DNA from: Gonocerus acuteangulatus
Taxonomy: Eukaryota; Arthropoda; Insecta; Hemiptera; Coreidae
Assembly (NCBI GenBank): GCA_946811695.1
Contig: OX328124.1
Location: 86,022,030-86,086,029, forward strand
Reading direction: 5' to 3'
DNA: 64,000 bases
The translations under genes and the position numbers were made by a program. The first letter of the stretch is position 1. Each line of letters begins with the position of its first letter. The notes beneath the pieces were generated by a model that searched no databases, was not told the origin of the DNA, and saw nothing but the letters and a program-made list of their open reading frames with translations. Positions 13,231-26,112 of this stretch are shown here, one piece after another.

Positions 13231-13620
13231 AGGGTCGGGTTTTCGCGCGAAAGTGATAAGACAAAAGTGATAGTGAGTCAAGTGAAATCTTTACCTGGTG
13301 AAATTAATTGTGAAGGAAATGTACTAATATTTGTCTGGAGTGATTAGTAGACTTGGTTTTACAAGTACAATCCTCAGGATAGAAGAAGTGATTGCGGAGT
13401 AAAAGTATTCCAAGAAAAGAAGCCCGAGTTAGGTGACAAGAGGGTAACCCGGAAGTAACCTTCCACATATCTTTCTATAAAGAATTCTTATTTTAGCTCA
13501 TAGAAATATAAACTTAAACCTATTGATCTTAAAACAGGACTAATCATTTTCTTACTGTTTTTTTTTTTTTTTTCTTTTTTTTATATTTAATTTTCATTCC
13601 CACAATTAAAGAACCTAAAC

Positions 13621-14286
13621 ATGAATGAGGCAGAGAATATCACTACATCTAAGAGTGAGATGGAGGCTTTGTTTAAACAATTCTCAAATTCATTAAAAAA
13701 AGAGCTGAAATTGGAAATTAAAAATGTTATCAAGGAGGAATTGTTAGCAGTAAAAAATGTAATGCAACAGCAAGCTGCTACCATTACTAAGCTTCAACTT
13801 GAAAACAAGGCTCTAAAAGAAAAGTTGGACAAGCAGGAGGCTATAATTGAAAATTATATGAGGAAAAATAATTTAATATTTTCTGCTATAGAGGAGGACA
13901 TAAATGAAACAACAGAAGAGCTACAAAATAAGGTTATAGATTTATGTCAGGAAAAATTAGGGATGACCATAGAACAAAGCCAAGTAAATTATTGCATCCG
14001 ATTGGGAAGAAATGCCAATAAAACTAGACCAACACTAATATCCCTTATTTCGAATAACTTGAAAGTTAAAATCTTACAAAAATCTCAACTTCTGAAAGGC
14101 TCTAATATATTTGTGGCATGTGACTTAGATAAGAAAACAAGAGAAAGAAGAAAGGAGCTTCAAGAAATAAAATTTGTACTCTTGAAAAAGGGGATGTCAG
14201 TGAAGCTCAGAAATAGTGGTCTAATAATTAATAATAAATTTGTCAAATATGACTCTGTTATTGAAAATTATAAAGAAAATAAGTGA
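13621..14286 (+). CDS. LINE ORF1 nucleic-acid-binding protein
   Basis: A 221-residue, lysine-rich and intact reading frame. Residues roughly 10-80 have the heptad-like pattern of a coiled coil (long runs of K, E, L and Q around QQQAATITKLQLENKALK). The part after MRKNNLIFSAIEED looks like an RRM-type fold, with the C-terminal DLDKKTRERRKELQ motif seen in L1-type ORF1 proteins. Such proteins trimerise, coat the LINE RNA and act as chaperones in the retrotransposition particle. ORF2 begins about 50 bases downstream in another frame, the normal LINE arrangement. The start was chosen as the first ATG of the frame, in the context AAACATGAATG. Confidence 0.8.
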   Translation: MNEAENITTSKSEMEALFKQFSNSLKKELKLEIKNVIKEELLAVKNVMQQQAATITKLQLENKALKEKLDKQEAIIENYMRKNNLIFSAIEEDINETTEELQNKVIDLCQEKLGMTIEQSQVNYCIRLGRNANKTRPTLISLISNNLKVKILQKSQLLKGSNIFVACDLDKKTRERRKELQEIKFVLLKKGMSVKLRNSGLIINNKFVKYDSVIENYKENK

Positions 14287-14333
14287 GAAGAAGAGAGGGT
14301 TGAGCAGGATGAAAGCTTCAACTGAAACATTAA

Positions 14334-17239
14334 ATGACTTTTTTCGCCCAAGAACACCTTCGTCTTCATCATCAAAATCAGAAAGAACACCAGTCTGAGA
14401 AATTTCTTACCAGTATATTTTTTAATATCCAAGGCTTCAATAACTTCCATACAATATCAGGTAATGAATTCAATCTACTTAAAAAATCCAAAGTAATTGG
14501 TCTTACAGAAACATGGCATACTATACCTCTTCAAAAACCATCAAACTTTATGGAATATGACATCACACAATGTTTAGCCACAAAAACACATGATAAAGGT
14601 AGAGGCAGGGGAGGAATTCTCTTGCTGACACATATCTCTCTCCATTACCAACCATTAGAAATTAATAAACACTGGATGACAGGAATCATTAAATACATAA
14701 AACTTGAGATAATTCTTATATTAGCGTATATTCCACCTAGTAAAACTCAAGATAAATACATTTTTGAATTAGAAGACATGTTAACAGTAATAATTAATCG
14801 TTACATAGGCAAAATGACTATCCTGGCAGGAGATGTCAACACTCGGATTGCTAACCTGAACCAAACCTGACCTGATAACCTACTTATGGAAGGTACTGCT
14901 CTCACTGGCCATAGGGGTTCACTAGATACAACTGCAAACTCAAGAGGTAGGCTATTCACGGAAATTATTGAGTCCTTGGGATTCGTCTGTCTAAATGGGC
15001 GTACAGTAAGCGATACTCCTGCTCAATTTACGTTTGTAAACGCAAATGGGAAGGCAGTTAATGACTTAGTCTGGATGAATGTCCCGTGGGTCCATGGAGT
15101 GAAGGACATGTGTGTTATGCCGATTTGTGAACTTTCGGATCACTTTGCTTGTTGTTTGACAATAAATATTTCTGTAGAGGTTGACTCAGGCAGTAAAGGT
15201 AAGAGGTTGAGAGAGAATATCCGCTGGAACTCTATTGTTATTGATGAACTTTAACTGTTTCTCAATGCCTCAAAGGCTATATACTTTCACGATACGTCCT
15301 CTGAGGCTTTATCACTAAACTTTTTCAACGCAACGTATGCTGCTATGGCTAACTGTAATCTCTTTCAAGTCCATCGTCAGAGAAGTAAGGACTTCACGAA
15401 AAATAGGTGGTTCAATGATAAATGTAGAGAACTAAAACGGGACATTCGTAAGTGCTACAGGCAATGGAAAAAGAACCCACATGAAAACAGCCTCGTGGAA
15501 TCATACATTGGGAAGAAAAAGAACTATAGAGAAGCGATGAAGGAAGCTAAACTTCAATATCTTACTGAAGTGCAAGAAAAACTGAGCACTGTAAAAGACT
15601 CCAAAACGTTCTGGGCAACAATAAAACAGCATAGAGAAAAACAAAGTAATCCCTGTCCGATACTACTGGAAGATTGGGAGAAATATTACTCCTCTATGAA
15701 TCCAAACAAGCCTCTATTCCACCTAAATATCTCCTCCTGTTCTAATAAGAGGGTTTACGATTTGCAAGATGGTCCTATAACGTTAGAAGAATTTGTGTTT
15801 GCAATAATATCTTCATCAAATAATAAGGCTCCAGGACCAGACTTAATTGTCTACGAACTATTTAAAACTCTTCCTCCTGCATGGCTCAGCTATCTACAAA
15901 ACATGTACAACACAGTATTGGAAACCGAAAAAATCCCTACCGGCTGGACGCACACAATAGTTAAAATGATTTACAAGGCAGGCCCCCGAGAAAATCCCTC
16001 CAACTATCGACCCATAGCTTCAATGAACACAATACTAAAAATATTCACCACCATCATCAGCAAACGCCTCACGTATTGGGCTGAAATTAATAATATCTTC
16101 CCCGAAAACCAAGCAGGATTCAGGCCAGGACGAAGCTGCATGGACAACATCTTCTCTTTGTATGCATTAGTACATAATAAGTTAAGAGGCAAAGGACAAT
16201 ATCTATATTGTGCTTTCATCGACTTTAAAAAAGCCTTTGATACCTTAGACCACGAGCTCTTATGGAAAAAATTACACAGCATTGGAGCCAGCCCTAAGCT
16301 TCTCAGAGTTCTTATAAATATGTACGAAAAAGCTAAGGTATCCGTACATACCCAGGAAGGAGAAACAAGGAAAATTAATGTCACCCAAGGGGTCCTTCAA
16401 GGAGATTCACTTAGTCCTCTGCTGCATGTCCTATTTACCTATGACATGGAGAATTTCATGAGAGCAAATGGATCCTCAGGAGTGAGCATTTACCATGTGA
16501 ACGACATCATCATGCTGTCCTACGCTGACGATATAGCTATCTTCGCAAATTCCCCAGCTGATCTCCAACATAAATTAAACACCTTAGAAACTACACTATT
16601 TCAACACAGGCAGCACAGAGAATTGCAGGATGGTGGATGAAACTACTCGGCTTTCAAAAATTACTCCTCCTGGACTCAAAACCGAATAATATATCTTCGC
16701 AAAACTGGGTAACGAAGTTAAAATATTTTCTACTAAAGTATGATATAACAGACCAAGTCGCAGCTTCAACCCCAAACTTCAAATTACTCCAAGAAATAGC
16801 CCCAAAAATAAAAGCAAACCTGATTCAAGATGACCTAGACCATATCAACACAACCTCCTACAGTACCATATATAGTGCAATTCATACCTACAACAGCTAC
16901 CTTCTTGTAAAAATGAACATAAATAGACACAGAAGCATCAGTCAAATAAGATTAGCGAACAAGAATATACTTTACCTCAGCATCCACCGTCAAAGATTTA
17001 AAATATAAATGAATAAAATATGCACCAACTGTGAATTGTAACAAGAAGACTTGGAGCATCTGCTGTGACGATGTCCTGAATACACCAATCTCAGAAATAC
17101 TCTGAAACCTAGTATTGATGAACACACCAACAACTCCGCAACTTATTATTTCCTGACCACCTCTAGCATCACAGATATAAATGCATTTTGCATTTGCCTG
17201 GAGAATATACTGAAGAAAAGAGGAAACCGCAATGAATAG
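14334..17239 (+). pseudogene. LINE ORF2 (endonuclease + reverse transcriptase), disabled
   Basis: One frame runs from 14334 to 16640 with two in-frame stops, TGA at 14868 and TAA at 15252. Endonuclease motifs are LTETW, AGDVNTR and ELSDHF (apurinic-endonuclease-like family). Reverse transcriptase motifs are NYRPIASMN, NQAGFRPGRS, FIDFKKAFD, GVLQGDSLSPLL and the catalytic YADDI. Just past LNTLETTL the thumb region is missing and the frame shifts near 16620-16637. The C-terminal part continues with further stops (TAA 17006, TAA 17039, TGA 17066). It keeps a C..C...H....C motif (ICTNC, then EHLL.RCP) and ends at TAG 17237. The catalytic reverse-transcriptase core still reads cleanly, so decay is moderate. 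Confidence 0.85.
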
Positions 17240-17396
17240 TGGCTGAACCGAACAATCAGTCCTTAATTAATTTATATTATAAAAGTGCACTCTACTTTAT
17301 TTATTTATAAGAGTCTAATTTACGTACAATGATCTGTATATACTTACCTCGACCATATTTGTAAGAACAATGTTCAATCACAAATACATATTATTA

Positions 17397-17403
<7 letters not shown>

Positions 17404-17451
<48 letters not shown>
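17404..17451. repeat. (TA)n microsatellite at LINE 3' end
   Basis: TA run joined to a preceding ATT/TTA-rich stretch, marking the LINE 3' boundary. Confidence 0.9.
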
Positions 17452-17454
<3 letters not shown>

Positions 17455-19310
17455 CAGTATACAATGAGCATATTTACAAAATATATCATTCATTCCATCC
17501 ATACTCTATAGTAAATTGTCGACACAAACGCGCCTTATGTATAGGAGGCCCCAAATTACATGCACCGGAAAAAACAAAAAAAAAACTATTTTTGAAAAGC
17601 TTACAATGGAGAATTGTTCTATTTGGAGGAACTTCTTTAACTAACGATATAAAATATTCATTTCACTGTAGAACCGTGAGGTTTATTGTTTTATGTAATT
17701 CCTTAAATTCATTATTATTATAACTAAACATTAACTGTTCCTAGGGGAATAATAAATCTCCCTTTTAATTTTGCGCGATGGACTAAATCCATTGGTAAAC
17801 TTTTTTCACATAATTCTTCTGCTAATTAGCAGGTTCTATGTCAGTTTCAGCAGCTATGTTACTGTTGGAGCCTCCAGTTCCTCTCGCTAATCTCTTTAAT
17901 ATATCTGCTTCTTGAACATTGTAAGTAGACCTGGGGTAGGTTTCCTAAGTCTCCTGGTGTAGAATCATATATAGCAAAAAGTTGTATTCCCTACTTAGTT
18001 TGGAGGGTATGCAATGTATCTAACTAAAATGTTATCTATTGCCACAAATTCTGTTCGATTGTACGAAATTACGATGAACTTCAGGTATAAATTCAATAAA
18101 AATTATAAGATTCTAAAGAAACTGTAACTCTGTAAATATAACACCAGTTCTTATAATTCGAGGGAAGGGTTCGAAGAATGGACTCCTTGAGCTGCCATCG
18201 CACCCAGGCGTTTTTACAGACAGAAAACGGAGCCTGCTGAAAGGAGTACCCCCAGTGTGACTGTTGGACTGTTAAAAATGCATTCAATCAATAATACCAC
18301 AATTAGTTTTAGAAAATATTTGAGCGTCGATATAACAAAAAAAAAAAAAAATTACTTTGCATAACAAAATCGCAGCTTGGGTTTAATATTTCCAGCCGAA
18401 GGCAACTTATAACCTAAGTGTTTTCAGGTGCAACCTTAGCATAATATAGCTTGTATTTGTACATGTATTATGATTCGTCATTAAAATAGTATCATTCAAC
18501 ATTAAAAAAATGAGAATTTATTTGATTAACTGTAATATTGTTTGCCACACGAAAGCTGAAAAGATGTATTCCAAACCGTGGAAATTTAACCTAGCTCCAA
18601 TTTTATGCATAGAATGGCTAATGGGAGATTTAAACTTGTTCCCTCATTATAGATTCTGAGGTGACGAATTGAAATTACAAATTACTGCTTATTCCGTGTT
18701 GGATACAAATGGAGCTTTGTCGCATATTCAATACGAGCGCGGTATAAATGCAGATTCTCCATTTAATTATGTGACTAGTGGATTGCCTCTAATTAATTCT
18801 AGATTATATTCACTAATTGACACTAATTTCTTGTAATTCGCAAATTGAGTTTTCAATTGTGGACTACTACTGTCAGTTTGAGATATATGATCTCATACGG
18901 TGACATTTTATAAGGCCAAATTTATCGGAATAATATAGCACTAAAAAAGATAATGGTAACCTTATTGGACTCTATTTTAATATATTGAACATTGATTATT
19001 CTTATATTAAATAATAAATATAAAAAGTAAACTCTTTTGACCTTTGCTTAAGTCTGACCTATAAAAAGATTTCTTATAAATACCAACATATTCTTTTTAT
19101 TTTCGAATGTCATATAGCTTTTTTCGGTGAGTGAGGACAAAGATATATTTATTATTAAAATCTCAATCAATCAAAAAATAATTTCTTCTGAGTAAAGCTT
19201 CACTCGGATTTCGCATATTTTTGCACCACACATTTTTCTTATTAGTTGGACATAAAGTACTTTCGAAGTTTTGTTGCAAGGACCCAAAAATGTTGGCAAG
19301 TATGTGGAAA
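17452..19310. other. Non-coding AT-rich stretch
   Basis: No exon, RNA gene or repeat family recognised. There is an A-run near 18338-18351. Confidence 0.35.
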
Positions 19311-19425
19311 TGGGTAATTTGGGTTTGGAGTAAACACCTACTCCAGATGGTCCGAATTTTATAGTTAACGAACTCGTGGTGAAAAAACATAGCATGTGGC
19401 CGCTATCATGTTAACGGACTCACTA
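19311..19425 (+). mobile_element. Fragment of Helentron-like element (3' part)
   Basis: TGGGTTTGGAGTAAAC..., then GTTAACGAACTCG, then TGGCCGCTATCATGTTAACG match the last satellite unit and 3' segment of the elements at 11952-13031 and 47411-48793. There is no terminal hairpin, so this is a truncated, diverged relic. Confidence 0.6.
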
Positions 19426-19528
19426 AAACATATATAAATATACGTAACCATGTATACTCACAGAATATATTCCATCATATTTACATACCACGAATACTAA
19501 TCTACATTTTTTATTAAATATTCGACTA

Positions 19529-20190
19529 AGCGTAGGTTTACACTTGCTAGTTATTGCAGGAAATTTATATCAGACAGAAATTGCGACTAGTGTAAGCCAT
19601 GAGCAATTTATGTCTGAGATATATATGTCTATCACGAACTATAAGTGTCTTCACTTCTATATCACCAGGTGTAAACACAGATTTTTACGAGAAGAATTTA
19701 ATTTCAGAGATAAATATCTTGGCTACTAGCTGTATTGTCGACACTTCTATACCAACAGATGTAAACACTGATTATTTGTGCTTTTGGTGAATTTATCGCA
19801 AATTAGAACAAATCCAGAAGTGTCCTGTACATCGTCGATACAAATGCAAACTAACGAATATGAAAAAATGCATCTTTCATTGTCGATCTTTAATAATTTC
19901 TGCTGGACTTATTTACGGCAAATTCTTCAGTCTGACTTCACTCTATTAAAGGGAAAGTATTCCACTATCAAAAGGTCAAATCTGCCGAATATTTGACTGT
20001 CCAAAAAAAAGTTATGAATAAATACTTTTCCACTCTGAAAAGTTTTCATATTCGTTAGTTTGCTTTTGTATCGACGACATATCCATGACATAAATGCCTA
20101 GCTATTTCTGTCAGTATGTAAACCTTCAAGAGAATATCTATCCGACACCTGACATATATTTCCTGCGAGAAGATGTAAACGCACCCTAAG
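19529..20190. mobile_element. Foldback MITE family B, interrupted copy
   Basis: The left end (GTTTACACTTGCTAGTTATT near 19531, then GCAGGAAATTTATATCAGAC) matches the compact family B copy at 26905-27114. The right end (near 20150-20190) carries an inverted counterpart: ATATATTTCCTGCGAG followed by GTAAACGCACCCTAAG. The interior holds several short GTGTAAAC blocks and is split by a MITE A insertion at 19832-20077. No coding capacity. Confidence 0.55.
19832..20077. mobile_element. MITE family A, copy 2 (nested)
   Basis: A 246-base element with inverted termini TCGTCGATACAAATGC and GCTTTTGTATCGACGA. The inverted repeats extend inward over ACTAACGAATATGAAAA for about 40 bases in all. Same family as 7147-7399. 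It lies inside a family B element and therefore inserted later. Confidence 0.75.
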
Positions 20191-20397
20191 AGTAATGACA
20201 TGGACAACATGGATTTCTTGTTAACGAAGGGATTGAATGTTGCAGAATCTAATTATTTATAATATTAATTAATTATAATATTTGTGTTATCAAGACATGA
20301 TCCGGCAGCAGTCCATACGTGTGAACCGAAAAACTCAGCTCCCTCAACTTGCCTACCTACCCATTTTGTAAAAATATTTATCTATTTCTTCACCCTC

Positions 20398-21004
20398 TGT
20401 ATAATTTGCACGCCTCCCTGGCATGGGTGGTGCGCGCAAATCTTGATCGAGCAAGCTCGGCATCGCCGGATATGAGTCCCGGCGTGGAGTTGATAAAAGT
20501 GGACTGTATGAAATGATATGTAACAAAGATTCATATGAGAAAAATAGCTATATTAAATAAAACATGTTTCTTCCCTGGGCTTGAAGAGCCAATGGTGTTA
20601 ATATTGTTAATGATTGATATTAATGTTGCCTGGGGATTATGATGGCCGCATGCTGTGATGTTGCCTCGACGTTCGCCGGTTCGCTGTCTTCGCTCCTCTC
20701 TCCTCCGCACTCGTGCTCCTGGCCGGAGATTCGCCTCTACTCCCTCATGGCGTTGGATTGCATCTTCTTCGGTAAATGGGTGAGGAGGTTTTGCTGAGGA
20801 AGAGCTGTTGAGCGGGGTACTTGCTCTTCAGCTGCCCAGGACGTACTGCTCTCTCAAGGCTCCGTGCGTGTAGCCTAGCGCTGCGTGCTGCAGTGCGAGC
20901 TTGCAGAACTTCCTGCTTCACCCGCTGGTCCGAGAGAGTGCGTGGGATGTAGGAGAGCATCATCTTCGATAGGCGAGTGATATAGCGAGCTCGTAGATCG
21001 AACA
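20398..21004 (-). repeat. 3' LTR of BEL/Pao element
   Basis: 607 bases, TGT...ACA on the plus strand. No difference was seen by eye from the LTR at 26133-26739. The GC-rich half (20640-21000) contrasts with the AT-rich surroundings. An open frame inside the LTR is incidental. On the coding strand the sequence just before this LTR is purine-rich (AGGTGGGCGG), a possible polypurine tract. Confidence 0.93.
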
Positions 21005-21280
21005 AACCGCCCACCTAAATCAGTGTAGCGGTGTCCGCCTGATTTAATAAATTACAATAAGAAAGGTAGCAGTAATATACAAATGTAATGAGGGCTTACA
21101 ATGCCCGTTAAAAGTAAGTAGCTTCACTCACCTTGCGATAAGAACGAATATATACAAAACATAATAAAGGCTCGTTGGGAGCGACATAAAATGAGAAAGA
21201 AAGGAATAATAGCAAACCTAGCTAAGAAATAACAATTAAATGAAGTCCCCTGGGGGTGAAATAAACTAACTAAGAGTTCC

Positions 21281-24200
21281 CTAACTCGGGATGAAGTAAG
21301 GAACCAAAGGGGCCACTGCTCTGGTAAGGAGCGTGCCGGAAGGAGTGCGAACAACGGAGAAGTGTCCAGGTGTCAGCACGTCGAAGATCGAAGGATTAGT
21401 TTGGCGGCTCGAGGAATCCAGTAGCGCAGTCTTAGAAGCGCCAGGCATAGTGAAGGTCCTGCATGAAAGTTGCGCACATGGATGTCGTCTATCAGAATCT
21501 TTGATAAATGCGCTCGGGGCGGCAGCAAAATTGGATGCTTTTGGCTCTGGGGAGTGACGACTCTTGAAGACGGCCGCCCACCCTGACAACACCCGCCTCG
21601 TCAATGATTGGGCAGAGAGCACAATAGGAGCGAGTAGTCCGAGAGGGTCGAAGATTCTCGCGACGGCTGATAACATGGCGCGCTTGGTGACGTGCTCGAA
21701 GGGGGGATTCCGGATCGTGTACAGAAATGAATCAAGGTGTGGATTCCAGCAGAGCCCCAGGATTTTCACGAAGTCGCCTTCTGGCGGCACGACGGAGACT
21801 AGATCAACACTGTCGGAACTGCATGATGAAGGAAGAATCTCAGGACAATTTGACGCCCACTTGCTTAGTTCAAATCCTCCTGCCGCGAAAAGATCAGTTA
21901 ATTGGCGAATAAGCTGAGTTGCCTCTTCCTTCGTCTCTGCTCCGCTCACAATGTCATCGACATACATGTCGCGTGGTATTCGCAAAGCGGCTATTGGGAA
22001 ACGATGGCCTTCGTCTAGAACGAGCTGGCGGATCACTCGAAGGGCCTGAAAGGCGCTAGATTTCACACCGTAAGTGACGGTGGAAAGTTCCATTTCCGAA
22101 ACGGATGTCGAGGGATCGCTGCGCCAAAGTATATGCTGATAGCGCCGATCTTCTGGATGAATCAGGATTTGTCGATACATTTTCACGAGATCAGCGCAAA
22201 CGGCGACGGCGTGCAATCGAAAGCGGATTAGGATAGAACATAGGTCTTCTTGCAGCTTGGGTCCTGCATGAAGGAGGTCGTTAAGACTTTGGGCTGTAGA
22301 GGGACAGGACGCATCGAAAACCACACGTAGCTTGCTGCCCTGCGGACCTTCTTGCCATATGCCGTGGTGAGGGATTAGATACTGAGACTGCTGCGTTGTG
22401 GGTGACATATGCTTGAGGGCGAGATATTCTCTCATGAAGTCACCATATCTCTGGGCGAATATGCGGTCTCTGCGGAACTTGGATTCCAGTGAGTAGAACC
22501 GACGTAGAGATACTTCCCGGTTGTGGCCTATACGAGGCTGTTTATCCTTGAAAGGTAAGCGAACGACGTATCTGCCTTCTGCGGTTCTAGAATGCGTTTG
22601 GAGGAAGTGGTCCTCGCAGAGGGCATCATCTGGATGGTCCCTTTGCGCCGGGGAGGGTTCTTCTAGCTCCCAGAAAGCCCTAAGTTGTTGCTCCACGTTC
22701 ATTGGAGAGTCCAGGAAAAAGGAATGAGTCTGCGAGGACTGCACGTTATGGAGGACTCCCGTCACAATAAGGCCGAATATTGATGGATGGAAGAATATGT
22801 CTCGAATTCCAGAAGGCTGAGGTGCTCCTGTGATCACGTGCGAATAGAGATCGGCCCCGATAAGTATTTCAACTGGCTGAGGGCTGCCAAATTGATAATC
22901 CGCCAACGGATACTGGGCGAGTTGCTGGACGGTGGTAGAGGGCAATTCGTGGCTAGGAATGGATGATGATATTCTATCCACAACTAAAACATTAGCTGGG
23001 AGTTCTCGTTCTCCTGAAACGTTGCGGATCGTACAAGAGGTAGTTCCCTTGAGGATGGATTTTGGGATTTGCGATTCGCCTAAGCTAAGAACCTGGCCGC
23101 TATATGACAAAACTTTGGCTCCCAGATTGCGAGCGAGCTCCTTGGTGATGAAAGAGTGCTGACTCCCAGAGTCCAAGATGGCGCGGGCTGATTGATAATT
23201 GCCCCGAGAACCGCGAATCAGAACATAAGCGGTTCCTAAAAGGACCGTAGTGGTGGTGGCAACTGGATGAGCTGGAGCAGAGCCGAATCCAATGAACGCG
23301 CTCGTAGTCGCCTCTTGCTGCGCAAGCTCCTTTGCTGGCTCGGAGCGTCGGGTATCACCGTGCAGTAAGGTGTGATGTCTTTTGCCGCAATTCCTGCAGC
23401 GAAATCTGGAAAAACAGTTGGCGACGTGATGTCCCGGTTTAAGGCAGTTGGAGCAAGAATTATGGGCTCTCACCACATTCAGCCTTTCTGTAATGGACAT
23501 TTTTAGGAACTCAGGGCACTGGTGAAGACCATGATGCTGTTGGCATTGGGCGCATCGAAGCTGGCGCCTTGCTGTGCCGCTGGTTGGATTCGCTTGGGGC
23601 CTCTCTGCCTTGGGTTGTGCCAGACTTGGTGATGAAATGTGAAGGGAAACTCCTCTTCTTTTGAAGTCTCGTGGTGAGGTGGATTTTCGGCGACTGTAAG
23701 GAACTGAGGAATACGAGGAGCTTCTGAGGTCTTCTGCCATTCTTAGCGCCAACCTACGTTGCCTCACGAACGTTATTACTGAGTCTGCTGTTGGCATCTG
23801 CGCAGTACCTAGGCTAAGCTCATAACTGCGCCTTGTCTCAGGATCGAGAGCTCGGAGGGCTAAGGACGCCAATAGGAATTCCTCGGGGTTCTCAATATGT
23901 AGGGCCTTGAAAGCCTCGATAGAGTCTGCCACTTCATTTATGAATGAATCATGGCCTGTCCCAGCGTTGACACTTGAGGAGGCCTTATACTCAAGAAGCC
24001 TGTTGATGAGGAAGCTGGCGAGGATCCGCGGGTTGTTGTAGGTGGTCATGATCTTTTCCCAGGCAAGGGTGTATGTCGCGTCATCAACGACAAGGTGGGA
24101 CACTAGGGTAGCAGCCTCACCCTTTAGGGCTCCTAAGAGGTAGTGGAATTTTTCTACGTTTGTTAAGGAGGCTTCCTCGTGGATAAGCGAGGTGTAGGTG

Positions 24201-24652
24201 TCCCTGAAGCTTGTCCATTTTAGTAGGTCACCCGAGAAGAAAGGAATAGGAATCCTGGGAAGCTGCAGACGGGTGTGGCCTCCGTTGCAGGTAGCATTTG
24301 GAATGTCATCAGGCTGTGGTAACACCTCACAAACTCCGGCGGCTCTGCATGCTGCGTCTTTGAGCCTAAGAAGTTTGGCCTCATGGGTGATCATCTCGGT
24401 TTGAAATGAAAGAAACTGTGCATTCCATGATTCGGCGGGAAAAGGGCTCACGTCGGGTTCGCCGGATAGTTCCTCGCGCTGAAGAAATGATTCTTGATAC
24501 TGCTTCCAGAATGAGCGCGCTGTGTCAAGTGACGCCTCAAGGAGGTGGACATCATCATCCGCGGTGGCCTTCAATGTGTTGATGATGCCGGTGATGCTAC
24601 GGGCTAAACTGCGTAGCCGCCGCTCTAATGTTAATGCCAGTTTGTCAGACAT
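21281..24652 (-). pseudogene. BEL/Pao gag-pol polyprotein, lacking RNase H and integrase core
   Basis: A 1123-codon frame starting MSDKLALT at 24652. Gag: coiled N-terminus, then FFSGDLLKWTSFRDTY near residue 138, typical of the DUF1759-type gag of BEL elements. Zinc knuckles: CAQC, CSNCLKPGHHVANC and CRNCGKRHH near residues 365-430. Aspartic protease: AILDSGSQHSFI near 490. Reverse transcriptase: KLRVVFDAS, then catalytic YVDDIVSG near 895, then IFDPLGLLAPIVL. After about residue 1035 normal family order is lost. A short piece of the integrase N-terminal zinc region (HVRNFHAGP, LRYWIPRAA) lies in another frame around 21410-21560. The frame then ends with VLTPGHF, an integrase C-terminal motif. 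Two internal deletions explain this. Normal pol is several hundred residues longer. Confidence 0.88.
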
Positions 24653-26112
24653 TGTGTATTTTCAAATAAATCAAATGATAATGCATACCGGCCAGGTAAT
24701 ATGCGACGAGGACGAAGAAGAAGAGAATAGTAGGCAAGACAGCGAACAATGTACAAAATTCATGCTGAGAGGGGAGCGAACAAGCAAACAGATAAATGAA
24801 AGGCAGTGGAGAGGGGTAAAATACAAATAAAGAAATACATGATGCTTAGATATAAACAAACAAGGCCCTGTCATGGGACTGGAACATGCCCTGAAATGAG
24901 TACGATTGACTCGGGGTGCTGGAAATTGGAGCTTGCACCAATGATGCCAACAACTTGTGACATGCAACGTGCTTGCCGCGCTCTGAGGGGGGCAAGCAGG
25001 GAAAGAAAGACAAAATCGATGCACAAGAAGATAGGCATGCTAAAGAAATACAGGCATAAGGGCGAAAACATCAAGACATAAGCAAAATAGAATAAACATA
25101 AATGGCATAAATAAAGAAATATAAATAGAACAAGCCTAGATAGTAAAGCATGAAAATTAAAAGCTTGAATAGGTTAAGCATAAATATTATAAGCAAGAAA
25201 TGACATTTATGAAATAAAATCCCCAATCCACCTGAAATAGAGAATGAAAAGTCCCCTGAAGAAGCCTGATAAAGGCATGAAACATGATAAGCATGGAAAT
25301 ATAAAGTTATCTTGAGCAATAAAACTTCAATAAATACCAAGTCAAGATGTAATAGCTTTAATTGAAGCTACAGGCATTTACTAACATGGAAGAAAATCGC
25401 TAATGGAGATAATGAGCGCTTATGAATATGAAACTTAATTGAATAATCGTGAGTGAAACTTTACAATAAGTTATGTTATTTATCTGACAAAACCCACTTA
25501 AGAACTGATATAATATTATATGTTGCACCTTGCAATTTAAATCATGAAATAGAAATAGGATATAATGCAAATAGAAAACATGATGCATATAGTATAAATG
25601 GAATGCATGTAAATAAACATACGTGATAACTGCAGGCTAGAAATATGATTTTGCTGCCTTTAACATGCCAAGGTACATAGCCTGAACAAGCATACATGCA
25701 GTGATACGTCAGTAATGCATCAAATAAATAATGTATATACATGCAATTTTAGTGTTTATATGTTTTGTACTAAACTGCGGAATTCGCTAAGCAAGGTGCA
25801 TTAAGTGAGCAGAGATAAGCATTAAATGAGAGAGATAAGACAATGAGGCTTAAGATTAAAGACTCTCTCTTGATAATTAACTAATATGGAATTAAATATA
25901 TCTAGCTGAAGGCTCATTAAATATTAACAAATGTTATTTATTTACTTAAATGTTAACAATAAATTTATTTATTGAACTTTAACGTCATTTATCGACGTTA
26001 AATTTGATTTTTCTGAAATTCAATCTTTATTATTGAAATAAAATATCCACGCCGGGAGCTTGACTTATGTGGTTTGAATAATAATGAATAAGTGAAATTA
26101 GAATAATAACAT
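24653..26112 (-). other. Long leader of BEL/Pao element
   Basis: About 1.46 kb between the primer-binding-site candidate and the gag start codon, AT-rich and without convincing coding content. A hairpin with 9-bp arms, TTTAACGTC (25978-25986) and GACGTTAAA (25994-26002), lies about 110 bases downstream of the primer-binding site. Packaging or dimerisation elements often sit there; that role is inference. Confidence 0.5.

Larger units (their letters stand above)
13232..17403 (+). mobile_element. Non-LTR retrotransposon (LINE), near full length, defective
   Basis: Layout: about 390 bases of presumed 5' untranslated region, ORF1 (13621-14286), ORF2 with endonuclease, reverse transcriptase and C-terminal cysteine motif (14334-17239), then about 160 bases of 3' region ending in a TTA/ATT-rich stretch. 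TA microsatellites lie on both sides (13202-13230 and 17404-17451), as if the element had inserted in a TA tract. ORF1 is intact. ORF2 has several stops and at least one deletion, so this copy cannot move on its own. Two ORFs with an APE-type endonuclease place it among Jockey/CR1/I-like clades; the exact clade is left open. Confidence 0.85.

Noticed and set aside
20745..21014. 89-codon frame, repeated at 26480-26740
   Set aside because: Lies inside the two LTRs and is duplicated only because the LTRs are; no conserved domain.
21333..24404. Plus-strand frames of 60-117 codons
   Set aside because: Shadows of the minus-strand BEL/Pao gag-pol frame.
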